Source: Brumimicrobium sp964346075
GTDB taxonomy: Bacteria; Bacteroidota; Bacteroidia; Flavobacteriales_D; Crocinitomicaceae
DNA: 37,710 nucleotides
Direction: 5' to 3'
Assembly: GCA_964346075.1 (NCBI GenBank)
Contig: CAYFTH010000017.1
Span: forward strand, 1-37,710
Shown here: positions 16,811-25,887 of the stretch, piece by piece
How the letters are laid out: every line of letters begins with the position of its first letter
Position numbering within the stretch: position 1 is the stretch's first letter
Made by a program: the position numbers and the translations under genes
The notes under the pieces: generated by a model
What the model was told of the DNA's origin: nothing
Databases searched by the model: none
Seen by the model: the letters and a program-made list of their open reading frames with translations, nothing else

Positions 16811-17971
16811 TTAAAGTGTACCTCTCAATTCTTGTTCGCGTTCAATGGATTCGAAAAGTGCTTTAAAATTACCAGCGCCAAAACCACGAGCTCCCATACG
16901 CTGAATAATTTCGAAGAATAATGTCGGTCGATCCTCCACTGGCTTAGTGAAAATCTGAAGCAAATATCCTTCTTCATCCGCATCAACCATAATTCCAAGT
17001 TCTTGAATCTTTTTGATGTCTTCTTGTAATTCATGGTCATGCGCTCCAAGTCGTTCTGGAACCTCATCGTAATAAGTCTGAGGAGGGACACTCAAAAACT
17101 CAACACCTCTGCTTCTCAAATCAGCTACAGTGGTGAGGATGTCATCCGTGGCAACTGCGATGTGTTGAACACCTGGACTTTCATAATAATCGAGGTATTC
17201 CTCAATTTGAGATTTCTTTTTCCCCTCCGCTGGTTCATTAATTGGGAATTTGATACGGCCATTTCCATTAGACATCACCTTGGACATAAGTGCTGAATAA
17301 TCCGTATGGATTTGTTTATCATCAAAAGAAAGGAAGTTTTCAAAGCCCATTACCTCCTCGTACCATTTTACCCAGGTATTCATTTCATTCCAACCCACAT
17401 TACCAACCATGTGGTCAATAAATTTGAGACCTGTAGGAGTCGGATTATAATCCGAATCCCACTTCTTATATCCTGGTAAAAACGCACCATTATAATTTTT
17501 ACGCTCAACAAAAATGTGCACCGTTTCACCATATGTGTAGATTCCCGCGCGCACGACTTCTCCGTCGTCGTCTTTTTCTACAGTTGGCTCCATAAAAGAT
17601 TTAGCACCGCGCTTTGTCGTTTCTTCATACGCTAATCGTGCATCTTCGACCCACAGTGCAATAACTTTTACACCATCACCGTGTTTTTTCACATGTTCTC
17701 CGATCGGAGATTCGCTATTCATTGCAGTGGTGAGTACAAGACGGATTTTATTTTGTTTGAGCACATAAGATGCCCGGTCCTTAATGCCCGTCTCCAAACC
17801 TGCGTATGCATGCGATTGAAAACCAAATGCCGTCTTATAAAAGTGAGCCGCTTGTTTGGCATTACCCACATAAAATTCTACGTAATCAGTTCCTAGTAAC
17901 GGGAGGAAATCTTGAGCTCCTTCAAAGATCTTTTCCAATCCGTATTCTACATTTTTTACTTCTTTTCCCAT
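16811..17971 (-). CDS. hppD: 4-hydroxyphenylpyruvate dioxygenase
   Basis: Fe(II)-dependent dioxygenase of 386 aa that converts 4-hydroxyphenylpyruvate into homogentisate in tyrosine degradation. Two vicinal-oxygen-chelate halves are visible: residues about 26-160 and 183-350. The iron ligands are H187 (F-I-D-H), H270 (V-Q-H-I-A) and E354 (F-F-E-I-I-Q-R). The conserved C-terminal helix region R-G-F-G-x-G-N-F-K-A-L-F-E-S-I-E-R-E-Q gates the active site in this family. The gene lies 33 bp behind hmgA, whose product consumes homogentisate, so the operon carries two consecutive pathway steps. The fumarylacetoacetase and maleylacetoacetate isomerase steps are not in the window. Confidence 0.97.
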   Translation of the reverse strand: MGKEVKNVEYGLEKIFEGAQDFLPLLGTDYVEFYVGNAKQAAHFYKTAFGFQSHAYAGLETGIKDRASYVLKQNKIRLVLTTAMNSESPIGEHVKKHGDGVKVIALWVEDARLAYEETTKRGAKSFMEPTVEKDDDGEVVRAGIYTYGETVHIFVERKNYNGAFLPGYKKWDSDYNPTPTGLKFIDHMVGNVGWNEMNTWVKWYEEVMGFENFLSFDDKQIHTDYSALMSKVMSNGNGRIKFPINEPAEGKKKSQIEEYLDYYESPGVQHIAVATDDILTTVADLRSRGVEFLSVPPQTYYDEVPERLGAHDHELQEDIKKIQELGIMVDADEEGYLLQIFTKPVEDRPTLFFEIIQRMGARGFGAGNFKALFESIEREQELRGTL

Positions 17972-18004
17972 AATTTCTATTTCTTGATAAATTAAAAATC
18001 GTGC

Positions 18005-19162
18005 TTATTCTAACCAGCTGTAAACATAGTCATCATCAGCAATATTCAATGCCGTTTGAGTAAGTTGTAACGGTTTGAATGTATCGACCATTACAGCTGT
18101 TTCCTTTGTTTCTTTCTTTCCGATACTCTTTTCCATTGCTCCCGGGTGTGGTCCATGAGGAATTCCGGCAGGATGCAATGATATAAAACCTTTTTCTACG
18201 TGGTTTCTAGACATAAAGTCGCCATCTACGTAGTACAGCACCTCATCTGAATCGATATTACTGTGATTATATGGGGCTGGTATCGACTCTGGATGGTAGT
18301 CGTAAAGTCTTGGACAAAAAGAACATACAACGAAGTTCTGCGCCTCGAATGTCTGGTGTATCGGAGGTGGAAGATGAACACGTCCGGTAATCGGTTCGAA
18401 ATCCTCAATATTAAAGGCGTAAGGGAAATTATAACCATCCCATCCTACGACATCAAACGGATGCGAAGCATATGTGACCTCGTGTAAGGTGTTCTCTTTC
18501 TTGATTTTAACCAAAAACTCACCCTTTTCATCGTGTGTTTCTAATTCATCTGGAGCTCGAAAGTCGCGTTCACAAAAAGGCGAATGCTCCATGAGCTGAC
18601 CAAAATGATTTCGATATCGTTTCGGAGTATACAACGGCGAAAATGATTCAACGATGAAGTGTCTGTTGTCAGCACTATCGAAATCCATTTGGTAGATAAT
18701 GCCGCGCGGCACAATCAAATAATCACCAACATTAAACCGTATGTTTCCGAGCATCGTTCGCAGGGTTCCCGCACCTTCGTGAATAAAAATCATCTCGTCG
18801 GCGTCAGCGTTTTTATAAAAATAATCTTGAAGAGATGTTTGCGGCGAGCTCAGTGCTATATTTAAATCGTTGTTAAAAAGCACAGTTTTGCGACTGTCCA
18901 GAAAATCCTTTTCGGGCGGAACCTGAAAGCCATTAAGCATACGACTCGTAATATTTTTGTCGACAGCAGCTTCTGGTGATAAATCTTTCGTAGGCCCAAT
19001 ATTTTTGACCATTGTTGGCCGATGTACATGATACATTAAGGATGCCATACCACTAAATCCTTCTGTACCGAACAGTTGTTCATAATAATACCCGCCATCC
19101 TCTTTTTTAAATGTTGTGTGGCGTTTATGCGGAATTCTACCCCGTTTTGTATAAAATGGCAT
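18005..19162 (-). CDS. hmgA: Homogentisate 1,2-dioxygenase
   Basis: Iron-dependent ring-cleaving dioxygenase of 385 aa; opens homogentisate to maleylacetoacetate in tyrosine/phenylalanine catabolism. The cupin-like fold shows F-I-H-E-G-x-G-x-L and D-Y-L-I-V-P-R-G in the N-terminal half. The C-terminal half holds the probable iron ligands H300 (P-Y-N-H-S-N), E307 (S-D-E-V) and H336 (P-A-G-I-P-H-G-P-H-P). It is somewhat shorter than the roughly 430-aa proteobacterial enzymes, typical of the short bacterial form. It is the first gene of the hmgA-hppD operon and has a -7 box about 140 bases upstream. Confidence 0.95.
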   Translation of the reverse strand: MPFYTKRGRIPHKRHTTFKKEDGGYYYEQLFGTEGFSGMASLMYHVHRPTMVKNIGPTKDLSPEAAVDKNITSRMLNGFQVPPEKDFLDSRKTVLFNNDLNIALSSPQTSLQDYFYKNADADEMIFIHEGAGTLRTMLGNIRFNVGDYLIVPRGIIYQMDFDSADNRHFIVESFSPLYTPKRYRNHFGQLMEHSPFCERDFRAPDELETHDEKGEFLVKIKKENTLHEVTYASHPFDVVGWDGYNFPYAFNIEDFEPITGRVHLPPPIHQTFEAQNFVVCSFCPRLYDYHPESIPAPYNHSNIDSDEVLYYVDGDFMSRNHVEKGFISLHPAGIPHGPHPGAMEKSIGKKETKETAVMVDTFKPLQLTQTALNIADDDYVYSWLE

Positions 19163-19304
19163 ACATTATAAATTTTAGTGAAAAAATAGTTGGTGGTTAG
19201 TATTCTTGATAACTTGAAAGATCATTCCGGGTTGCGTTTTAGCAAGCGCTTCAATTTTTTATTGAAAGAGCTGGATGTATTCATAATTACCATTAATTCT
19301 ACTA

Positions 19305-19312
19305 CAAATATA
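19305..19312 (-). promoter_or_regulatory. -7 box of the hmgA-hppD operon
   Basis: TATATTTG on the minus strand (19312 to 19305), an exact TAnnTTTG match. No good TTG is seen at -33, so an activator may be needed. The leader would be about 135 bases. Confidence 0.5.
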
Positions 19313-19469
19313 GAAAAATTGGTGGGACAGCCCTAAGATTTTGAATACAGATTATGGAATCCTGATGAAAGTCATTCCTTAATACACAGGTTGCTCCTTA
19401 AAGCAGCTAGAGAAGTATCACTCGCTCAGGAATTGCTGATTTTTATGGAATGTATAACAACTAGTAAAG

Positions 19470-19496
19470 CGAAGTCATTATCTTCGTGGCGAAGAT
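19470..19496 (+). promoter_or_regulatory. Two mutually exclusive hairpins before threonine dehydrogenase
   Basis: CTTCG (19482-19486) can pair with CGAAG upstream (19470-19474, 7-base loop). Alternatively, as part of ATCTTCG (19480-19486), it can pair with CGAAGAT downstream (19490-19496, 3-base loop; perfect 7-bp arms). The start codon follows 13 bases later. In RNA this would form a switch over the ribosome-binding region; in DNA the 7-3-7 repeat could be an operator. Confidence 0.4.
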
Positions 19497-19509
19497 GAAT
19501 CAGTAAATT

Positions 19510-20466
19510 ATGAGGAAAATATTAGTCATTGGCGCAGCAGGTCAAATTGGTAGCGAATTGGTCTTAGAATTAGGACGTCGATTCGGAGATGATGCAGTTA
19601 TTGCATCAGATGTAAAAGATGAATGCCCGAAAACGCTGAAAGGTTTTAATTACACACAAATTGACGTACTCGATAATGAAAAATTGAGGAATTGTGTTCA
19701 ACAGGAAGGGGTTACAGAAGTTTACTTATTGGCTGCACTTTTGTCTGCTACTGCTGAGCAACAACCTAAATTTGCCTGGCAACTCAATATGGACGGACTA
19801 TTTAACGTTCTTGACCTCGCAAAAGAAGGTATCGTCAAAAAAGTCTTCTGGCCGAGTTCTATCGCTGTTTTTGGCCCCTCAACACCGAAAAACAACACAC
19901 CTCAGCAGACGATCATGGAGCCGACGACAGTATATGGCATTTCAAAGCAAGCCGGGGAGCAATGGTGCGCTTATTATCACGAAAAATACGGGGTAGATGT
20001 GAGAAGCATACGTTATCCTGGTCTCATCTCGCACGCGTCATTACCCGGGGGTGGAACAACCGATTACGCCGTGGATATTTTTTATCATGCGCAAGAACAC
20101 GGCGAATACACCTCTTTTTTAGATGAACAGACCGCTCTTCCAATGATGTATATGGAAGATGCCATTCGAGCAACTATTGAATTGATGGAGGCCCCGAGTG
20201 ATAATATTCAAACACGCACATCTTACAATCTCGCTGGTATTAGTTTTACCCCGAAGGACTTAGCAGACGCTATCCGAAAGCACATTCCTAACTTTGGCAT
20301 AGATTATGCTCCAGACTATAGACAAGCTATTGCAGCAACTTGGCCAGCATCAATTAATGATGAGGTCGCGCAAAAAGAATGGCAATGGAAAATGAAATAC
20401 GACTTAGACAAGATGGTCAAAACGATGTTAGAAAACGTTCAACCCGAACTGTTATTTAAAAAATAG
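19510..20466 (+). CDS. L-threonine 3-dehydrogenase, SDR (GalE-like) type
   Basis: NAD-dependent dehydrogenase of 318 aa, oxidising L-threonine to 2-amino-3-ketobutyrate, the first step to glycine and acetyl-CoA. The Rossmann motif is G8-A-A-G-Q-I-G14. The catalytic elements are S116/S117 in W-P-S-S-I-A-V-F-G and Y142-x3-K146 (Y-G-I-S-K). The stretch Y-P-G-L-I-S followed by P-G-G-G-T-T-D-Y-A-V is characteristic of the extended-SDR threonine dehydrogenases of Flavobacterium and Cupriavidus, unrelated to the zinc MDR enzyme of E. coli. The 2-amino-3-ketobutyrate ligase is not adjacent. The gene is preceded by hairpins that may control it. Confidence 0.88.
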   Translation: MRKILVIGAAGQIGSELVLELGRRFGDDAVIASDVKDECPKTLKGFNYTQIDVLDNEKLRNCVQQEGVTEVYLLAALLSATAEQQPKFAWQLNMDGLFNVLDLAKEGIVKKVFWPSSIAVFGPSTPKNNTPQQTIMEPTTVYGISKQAGEQWCAYYHEKYGVDVRSIRYPGLISHASLPGGGTTDYAVDIFYHAQEHGEYTSFLDEQTALPMMYMEDAIRATIELMEAPSDNIQTRTSYNLAGISFTPKDLADAIRKHIPNFGIDYAPDYRQAIAATWPASINDEVAQKEWQWKMKYDLDKMVKTMLENVQPELLFKK

Positions 20467-20511
20467 CAAAAAGAACATTCGTCTATAAAAAAGCCGTTTT
20501 TGTCTAAAATA

Positions 20512-20544
20512 TTTGTCTAAAACTTTGAAATTGCTAAAACTTTG
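20512..20544 (+). promoter_or_regulatory. Promoter with direct repeats before the YwqK-like gene
   Basis: TTTG (20512-20515) and AAACTTTG (20537-20544, one mismatch to TAnnTTTG) are 21 bases apart. CTAAAACTTTG occurs twice (20517-20527 and 20534-20544), so two -7-like boxes 17 bases apart overlap the promoter. Confidence 0.45.
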
Positions 20545-20576
20545 CATATATTGTTGTTGCGCTATTTAGGAATTTA

Positions 20577-21467
20577 ATGAATTGGATGATGAAGAAATTA
20601 CTTTGGACATTATTAATCGCTTTAGGGTTAGGAAATTACTCTTTCTCTTCGGGTCTACTCGAAGTGAATGATGAGCAAGATGACCCCAAAATTAATCAGA
20701 AGGACGAGAAAGGTCGTAAACAGGGGAAATGGATTTTCTTTGGTAAAGATAAGCCAGAGAAAGGCTACCCCATGGAAGGCAAAATCTCTGAAGGTACTTA
20801 TAAAAATGATCGTAAGGACGGTCACTGGATCATGTACTATAAAGATGGGGAGACTCCTAAAACGGAAGGTGAATTCGTGAACAATCGACCCAACGGTCCT
20901 TTCGTGCGCTACCACCCAAACGGTGAGGTCAAGGAAAAAGGAACTTTCAACAAAAGACGTTATGTAGATTCGTTGATGCGTTTCAATTCTGAAGGGGTCG
21001 TTATTTATGAAAGTTCATATAACGAGACAGGAAAAGAGTCCGGTCCGGTAAAATATTTCCACGATAATGGAAATCCAGAATTTGTCTACAATGCTAAAAA
21101 TGGTATTCCAACTGGTGAGGCGACCCGATACTGGCCTAACGGAGACGTTAAGGAAGAAATTGTCTATGCTGAAGATGGTACAGTAAAAGAAACAACGGGC
21201 GAAATAGAACGCGTTAATCCACCATTAGAGACAGAAACCCCGAAACCTGAGGACGTAAAACAAGGTCCGAAACCTGAAGGTGTTGAAGAGTTCGAACCAA
21301 ACGCTTACAACAAAGTTTACAATGACGACAAAGAATTGTGGATGGAAGGTGAGTTTAAAGATGGTCGATTATGGGATGGGCGTCTGTACATTTATGACGA
21401 TGACGGATTATTGTTAAAAGTAGAAGTGTATAAGGAAGGTGCTTATCATTCCGATGGACAACTCTAA
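20577..21467 (+). CDS. Exported YwqK-like protein with MORN-variant repeats
   Basis: Protein of 296 aa with a signal peptide (about residues 1-25; the ATGs at 20586 and 20589 are alternative starts giving the same signal). The body is built of MORN-variant repeats of about 20-24 residues of the form G-x-Y-x-N-x-x-x-D-G-x-W-x-x-Y and P-x-G-x-x-x-x-x-G. Clear copies lie near residues 75-95, 100-120, 155-175 and 177-197. An acidic, proline-rich linker (about 215-245) precedes a last repeat-like segment. Databases often call this family a YwqK antitoxin; nothing here suggests a toxin-antitoxin pair. Function unknown, probably envelope-associated. Confidence 0.8.
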   Translation: MNWMMKKLLWTLLIALGLGNYSFSSGLLEVNDEQDDPKINQKDEKGRKQGKWIFFGKDKPEKGYPMEGKISEGTYKNDRKDGHWIMYYKDGETPKTEGEFVNNRPNGPFVRYHPNGEVKEKGTFNKRRYVDSLMRFNSEGVVIYESSYNETGKESGPVKYFHDNGNPEFVYNAKNGIPTGEATRYWPNGDVKEEIVYAEDGTVKETTGEIERVNPPLETETPKPEDVKQGPKPEGVEEFEPNAYNKVYNDDKELWMEGEFKDGRLWDGRLYIYDDDGLLLKVEVYKEGAYHSDGQL

Positions 21468-21486
21468 ACGGACATTAATTTTAGTA

Positions 21487-21513
21487 GGGAACCCTCAGTG
21501 GTTCCCTTTTTTT
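21487..21513 (+). terminator. Terminator after the YwqK-like gene
   Basis: A perfect 7-bp stem (GGGAACC, 21487-21493, with GGTTCCC, 21500-21506), a 6-base loop and seven T. Confidence 0.88.
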
Positions 21514-21557
21514 ATGCGCGAAATATTGTATTTTCGTAACCTAAAACATAGCATTTC

Positions 21558-23030
21558 ATGAGTACGCGGAAAGGTAATTTAACGATTTATAATAGTCTCA
21601 CGGGAAAGAAAGAAAAGTTTGAACCTCTGATCGACGGATTTGTAGGGCTTTATGTATGCGGACCAACCGTGTACAGCCATGTACACCTCGGAAATTGTCG
21701 AACCTTCATTTCCTTTGACATGGTATATCGTTACCTTAAACATCTGGGTTACAAAATTCGTTATGTTCGAAATATTACCGATGCGGGTCATTTGGAAAAC
21801 GATGCTGAAGAAGGAGAAGATAAAATCGCTAAGAAAGCACGACTTGAACAAATAGAGCCAATGGAAGTGGTTCAGCAATACACGATTAATTTCCATGAAG
21901 TTTTAGCGCGTTTCAACAACTTACCTCCCAATATCGAGCCCACTGCAACAGGTCACATCATTGAACAAATTGAGATGGTGAAAAAGATCATGCAAGAGGG
22001 GCTCGCGTATGAATCAAATGGCTCAGTTTATTTCGATGTAGAAAAGTATAATGAAACGGGTGATTATGGTATCCTGTCTAAACGGAAAATTGAAGATCTT
22101 GTTTCTGGTACCAGAGAACTCGATGGTCAAGATGAGAAAAAATCGCCCTTAGACTTTGCGCTTTGGAAAAATGCGGCCCCCCAACATATCATGAAATGGC
22201 CTTCTCCTTGGGGCGTTGGTTTTCCAGGTTGGCACCTTGAATGTTCGGTTATGAGTACTAAATATTTAGGTGAACAATTTGATATTCATGGTGGTGGAAT
22301 GGATTTAAAATTCCCTCACCACGAATGTGAAATTGCACAAGGTACTGCCGCTACTGGCAAAGAACCAGTTCGTTATTGGATGCATGCCAATATGCTTACG
22401 CTGAACGGTAAAAAAATGAGTAAATCTACGGGAAATACACTCCTCCCTGAAGCGTTGTTTTCTGGAAATAATCAAGCGATTGGAAAAGCGTTTCATCCCA
22501 TAGTAGTGCGATTCTTCATGATGCAAGCACACTACACGAGTACCCTTGACTTTAGTGCAGAAGCATTAGATGCAGCAGAAAAAGGTTTTCAGCGTTTAAG
22601 TGAAGCCATTCATACGTTAGAGGATCTTTCAGTCCAGCAATCATCATCTATCGATGTACAAAAATTGATTGATTCCTTTTACGCTGCTATGGATGATGAT
22701 TTCAATACACCGGTGCTTGTTGCGCGTTTATTTGACGCAAGTAAATTCATTCAAAACGTAAAAGCGGGTAAAGCGCAAGTTGGCTTAGAAGATTTTAAGT
22801 TACTTAAAGCAAATATGAACGCTTTTTTCTTTGATGTACTAGGTCTTCAACAAATAGATCAAAATGAGGATGACAGCCTCGGAACCGTGATGGAGTTAGT
22901 ACTCAGCATGCGTCAAAAAGCAAGGAATAATAAAGATTGGGATACTGCTGATGCCATACGCGACAAACTGCAAGAAGCTAATATTGAGGTGAAAGATGGC
23001 TCGGATGGCGCGAAATGGACAAAAAACTAA
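21558..23030 (+). CDS. cysS: Cysteine--tRNA ligase
   Basis: Class I aminoacyl-tRNA synthetase of 490 aa that charges tRNA-Cys. The HIGH signature appears as H43-L-G-N46 after C34-G-P-T-V-Y; C34 is a zinc ligand. The other zinc ligands lie in W-H-L-E-C-S and H-H-E-C-E. K-K-M-S-K-S-T-G-N is the KMSKS loop. The helical anticodon-binding region and the C-terminal A-R-x-x-K-D-W-x-x-A-D-x-I-R-D helix are complete. It follows a strong terminator, so it starts its own unit, and converges on the histidine kinase gene with 19 bases between stops. Confidence 0.98.
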   Translation: MSTRKGNLTIYNSLTGKKEKFEPLIDGFVGLYVCGPTVYSHVHLGNCRTFISFDMVYRYLKHLGYKIRYVRNITDAGHLENDAEEGEDKIAKKARLEQIEPMEVVQQYTINFHEVLARFNNLPPNIEPTATGHIIEQIEMVKKIMQEGLAYESNGSVYFDVEKYNETGDYGILSKRKIEDLVSGTRELDGQDEKKSPLDFALWKNAAPQHIMKWPSPWGVGFPGWHLECSVMSTKYLGEQFDIHGGGMDLKFPHHECEIAQGTAATGKEPVRYWMHANMLTLNGKKMSKSTGNTLLPEALFSGNNQAIGKAFHPIVVRFFMMQAHYTSTLDFSAEALDAAEKGFQRLSEAIHTLEDLSVQQSSSIDVQKLIDSFYAAMDDDFNTPVLVARLFDASKFIQNVKAGKAQVGLEDFKLLKANMNAFFFDVLGLQQIDQNEDDSLGTVMELVLSMRQKARNNKDWDTADAIRDKLQEANIEVKDGSDGAKWTKN

Positions 23031-23049
23031 ATCGCTATTTTCTTGTTAA

Positions 23050-25167
23050 TTATCGATGGAGCGGAAGCTGTATATTGAATGTAGTACCGCCACTTTCGTT
23101 GCTTTCGCAATGTATTACTCCCTTGTGTAGATCAATGATTTGGTAAACAATTGATAAGCCCAATCCAGTGCCCTTCCCAACGGGTTTTGTAGTAAAAAAG
23201 GGATCGTAAACTTTCTGTCGCACTTCTTCCGAAATCCCTGTTCCATTGTCTTTAAAAGTGATCCGTATGCGATTCTCTTCTTTATCGTAAGCAGTCGTTA
23301 TCTCGATTTCTCCTCGCTCTATACTTTCGTGCCTCTCGTGAATTGCATCGATCGAATTACTCAATAAATTCAGAAACACCTGATTGAGTTTTCCTCCATA
23401 GAATTCACCAGTGGGAAGCGTACCATAATTTCGAATAACCTCAATACCATCTAATTTATTTTGAAGTATGGTTATCGTCGACTCAATGCCTTCATTGATA
23501 ATTGTGGATGATTTTTCTCCTTTATGATCACGTGCAAATAATTTTAATCCTTTCACTATTTCGCTCGTTCGGTGAGCACCTTCCTTAATATTGGAAATGA
23601 TGTTGTCAAGTTCATTTTTAAGGTATGAAAGTTCAATCTCCGATTCGAATTGACGGATTTCTTCCAATTTATCTTCGATATTCTCAGGCGATAAAGCTCT
23701 GTACTTTTCCAGTAACATAATAATATCCGCAATATCTTGACGCAAAGGGGCTATATTCGCAGTCACGAAGTTGATCGGGTTATTAATTTCATGTGCAACA
23801 CCAGCAGTTAATTGTCCCAATGAAGCCATCTTTTCAGATTCTATTAGTTTCTGTTGCGTTTCAATCATTGAATCCATAGTGGATTGCAGTTCAGTATTTA
23901 CCTGAGCTAATTCCTCTGTTCGTGCTTGCACTTTTTCCTCCAACAGGATATTTTGTCTCGAAATAATATTTTCATTTTCCTGGAGTGCTAGAATTTCATT
24001 TTTTCGGGCGATTTCTTTTTCCTTTCTCAATGTATTTATACGATCAGCAAGACCAATAGAGAGTAAAATAGTCTCTAAACCAGCGCCAATAATCATGAGA
24101 TAATTTGTAAAATTGTTATGGGGAACGATACCGGCATCTTTTAATACCCAAAAAATAATTCCTGTGAGAAAAATCAACCAGGCGATGAGAAAAAATAAAG
24201 CTGCCCGATTCCCTTTTCTGTAGATGAGTATCGCCCCTATAAGCATAGAAAATGATACAAGCATAGCCGTAAGATCAACAAGTGCATATGCTATTTGTAG
24301 TGCGCCAAAAATCAACACCACTACTGCCGCACCATAGAGAAGAAATAATGTCCTAAAAACGTAGAGCAGTCGAGGCAAATATTTCCAGGTTTGAAGAAAA
24401 CTATTAAAGAAAAATATTCCGGTTATACCAACAGCGATGGGAAAAATCAACATAGCATATTGAGCAAATTGAGGAGATTCTGGCCAAAAATACTGATAAG
24501 CAAAACCTTGTGGCACAAGCTGCGTGATCATAAGTATCGCGATGTACAATACGTAAAAAAGATAGCTTCTATCACGTACCACAAAATACAACAGCAGATT
24601 ATACAGAATCATGACGCTCATTAAACCAAAAAAGAAAAATAGAGCATTATTAATCAGATGATCAACATGCTCTATAGTTGATAATGAACCAAGATACAGC
24701 GGCACTTGAAGCTGTCCAGAACTATTCATTTTTAGATAAAACGTTTGTACTGAATCCTGGTAATCCGGTAATTCAAAAATAAAATGGTTAAAATCCCGGA
24801 ACCGCTCTTGAAAGGGGAAAGCGTCACCTTGCACCACAACTTTCTCATTTTGTGGTGAATATAAAAATATACTGTCAATTATCGGACTTCCAACTTCGAG
24901 AAACAACGACTCATCTAACTTGTTGTGCACACGAATTTTTAGCCATACGGCACCTTCAAAAATGCCAAAATTCGGAACATCGTTTTGACTGACTTTGAAA
25001 TCAGCTGAATCAACAACACTCGAGTAGTTCCACTCGTTTCGGGAATCGAGAAAAAACGAAATTTTATTTCCAATCGCTTTGCGGTCAGCGTCTTTTTCGA
25101 TGGTGATAGTTTGCGCCTGGCAAATGAATGAAAAAAATATAAAAAAATATATGGTGTAATTTCTCAT
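23050..25167 (-). CDS. 7TM-DISM sensor histidine kinase
   Basis: Membrane histidine kinase of 705 aa. A signal peptide (about 1-18) leads to a periplasmic 7TMR-DISMED2-type beta-sandwich (about 20-165). Seven hydrophobic helices follow (7TMR-DISM, about 170-385), then a long coiled coil (about 385-445). The kinase core has H459 in the H-box G-V-A-H-E-I-N-N-P-I-N-F, the N-box N-L-L-S-N-S-I-D-A, and the G-boxes D-N-G-T-G-I and G-K-G-T-G-L-G-L-S-I. No receiver domain is fused, so a separate partner is needed; the response regulator at 27037 is the nearest candidate. It is the last gene of the operon with the E1-like and acyltransferase-like genes, 18 bp behind the latter. The DISM sensor class is thought to bind carbohydrates or other small ligands. 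Confidence 0.93.
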   Translation of the reverse strand: MRNYTIYFFIFFSFICQAQTITIEKDADRKAIGNKISFFLDSRNEWNYSSVVDSADFKVSQNDVPNFGIFEGAVWLKIRVHNKLDESLFLEVGSPIIDSIFLYSPQNEKVVVQGDAFPFQERFRDFNHFIFELPDYQDSVQTFYLKMNSSGQLQVPLYLGSLSTIEHVDHLINNALFFFFGLMSVMILYNLLLYFVVRDRSYLFYVLYIAILMITQLVPQGFAYQYFWPESPQFAQYAMLIFPIAVGITGIFFFNSFLQTWKYLPRLLYVFRTLFLLYGAAVVVLIFGALQIAYALVDLTAMLVSFSMLIGAILIYRKGNRAALFFLIAWLIFLTGIIFWVLKDAGIVPHNNFTNYLMIIGAGLETILLSIGLADRINTLRKEKEIARKNEILALQENENIISRQNILLEEKVQARTEELAQVNTELQSTMDSMIETQQKLIESEKMASLGQLTAGVAHEINNPINFVTANIAPLRQDIADIIMLLEKYRALSPENIEDKLEEIRQFESEIELSYLKNELDNIISNIKEGAHRTSEIVKGLKLFARDHKGEKSSTIINEGIESTITILQNKLDGIEVIRNYGTLPTGEFYGGKLNQVFLNLLSNSIDAIHERHESIERGEIEITTAYDKEENRIRITFKDNGTGISEEVRQKVYDPFFTTKPVGKGTGLGLSIVYQIIDLHKGVIHCESNESGGTTFNIQLPLHR

Positions 25168-25185
25168 ATTGTGTTGCTTGCTATT

Positions 25186-25887
25186 CTAAGGCACGTTGGG
25201 CGCTATCCGTAGATTGTAATTTACAGTAAATTCACCTTTCTTTCCCTGTTCAATTCGTTCTTGGACTGGTGATTTACGCAAATCTAATATTTTTTTTCGA
25301 TCACCTGGATGGGCCGTCGCAAGTGAACTTGACTTTAAAATTCCAACAACTCGTGTGGTATACGCCTCTGTTGGATAGGGGAAAGCTCCATTATCTCCAA
25401 GGGTGACATCGATTTCAAATCCAACATTTTTGAACATATTCAAACTGTATTCCGCACAAATACCCATTAACACACGAAACTGCAAATAAGGCATTACCGC
25501 CACAGCAGCCCGAGTGAGGACAAAACTGATACCTACTCCAGCTACTTTTTTGGCGTTCCATAAACCACAAAGTTCAGCAACGCCTTCGGCCGCGTGACTC
25601 TTAACGAGATCATGAATCCCGGCATCCATCTTGTGGAGTGCGGTTTCTAGTGGCAAAGGCGTAATAAAATCAGCGATATGAATCCGGATACCGCCAATCA
25701 TTTCTCCAGAGGGTGTAGAAGCAACAAGGCAATAGACAGACGGTTGACGCACCCACTTTTGCTCCTTAAAGGAGGTAATCATCGTCACTCCATAATCTTT
25801 TAGCACACTCGAATGGCCTTGAATAAAGACCGCATTTCGCTCAGGATGATCAGCAGCTTTATATATTTCGACTTTAAAGTCGGTCAT
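25186..25887 (-). CDS. GNAT-fold acyltransferase-like protein (LuxI/FeeM-like)
   Basis: Protein of 233 aa, soluble, no signal peptide. The central region M-I-G-G-I-R-I-H then A-E-L-C-G-L-W-N-A-K-K-V-A-G-V-G resembles the acyl/acetyl-CoA binding core of GNAT proteins (K-x-x-G-x-G in place of Q/R-x-x-G-x-G/A), followed by a helix with L-T-R-A-A-V-A. The architecture and length recall the autoinducer-synthase and N-acyl amino acid synthase branch rather than small acetyltransferases. That assignment is by eye and moderate. The open frame begins at 25902, but the ATG at 25887 is preferred; it overlaps the end of the E1-like gene by 14 bp. The gene is sandwiched between the E1-like gene and the histidine kinase, so a joint role is likely. 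Confidence 0.65.
   Translation of the reverse strand: MTDFKVEIYKAADHPERNAVFIQGHSSVLKDYGVTMITSFKEQKWVRQPSVYCLVASTPSGEMIGGIRIHIADFITPLPLETALHKMDAGIHDLVKSHAAEGVAELCGLWNAKKVAGVGISFVLTRAAVAVMPYLQFRVLMGICAEYSLNMFKNVGFEIDVTLGDNGAFPYPTEAYTTRVVGILKSSSLATAHPGDRKKILDLRKSPVQERIEQGKKGEFTVNYNLRIAPNVP

Larger units (their letters stand above)
19163..19509. other. Intergenic region between hmgA and threonine dehydrogenase
   Basis: 347 bases between divergent genes. It contains the hmgA -7 box (19305-19312) and paired inverted repeats just before the threonine dehydrogenase gene (19470-19496). Short open frames on both strands (at most about 45 codons) have no recognisable content. No tRNA or known riboswitch was seen. 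Confidence 0.6.

Noticed and set aside
19330..19500. Short coding frame before threonine dehydrogenase (about 45 codons, plus strand)
   Set aside because: No usable start codon at its beginning and no recognisable content; likely noncoding leader.
20577..21467. YwqK-family protein as part of a toxin-antitoxin system
   Set aside because: It has a signal peptide and no toxin-like neighbour; the antitoxin name comes from database transfer.
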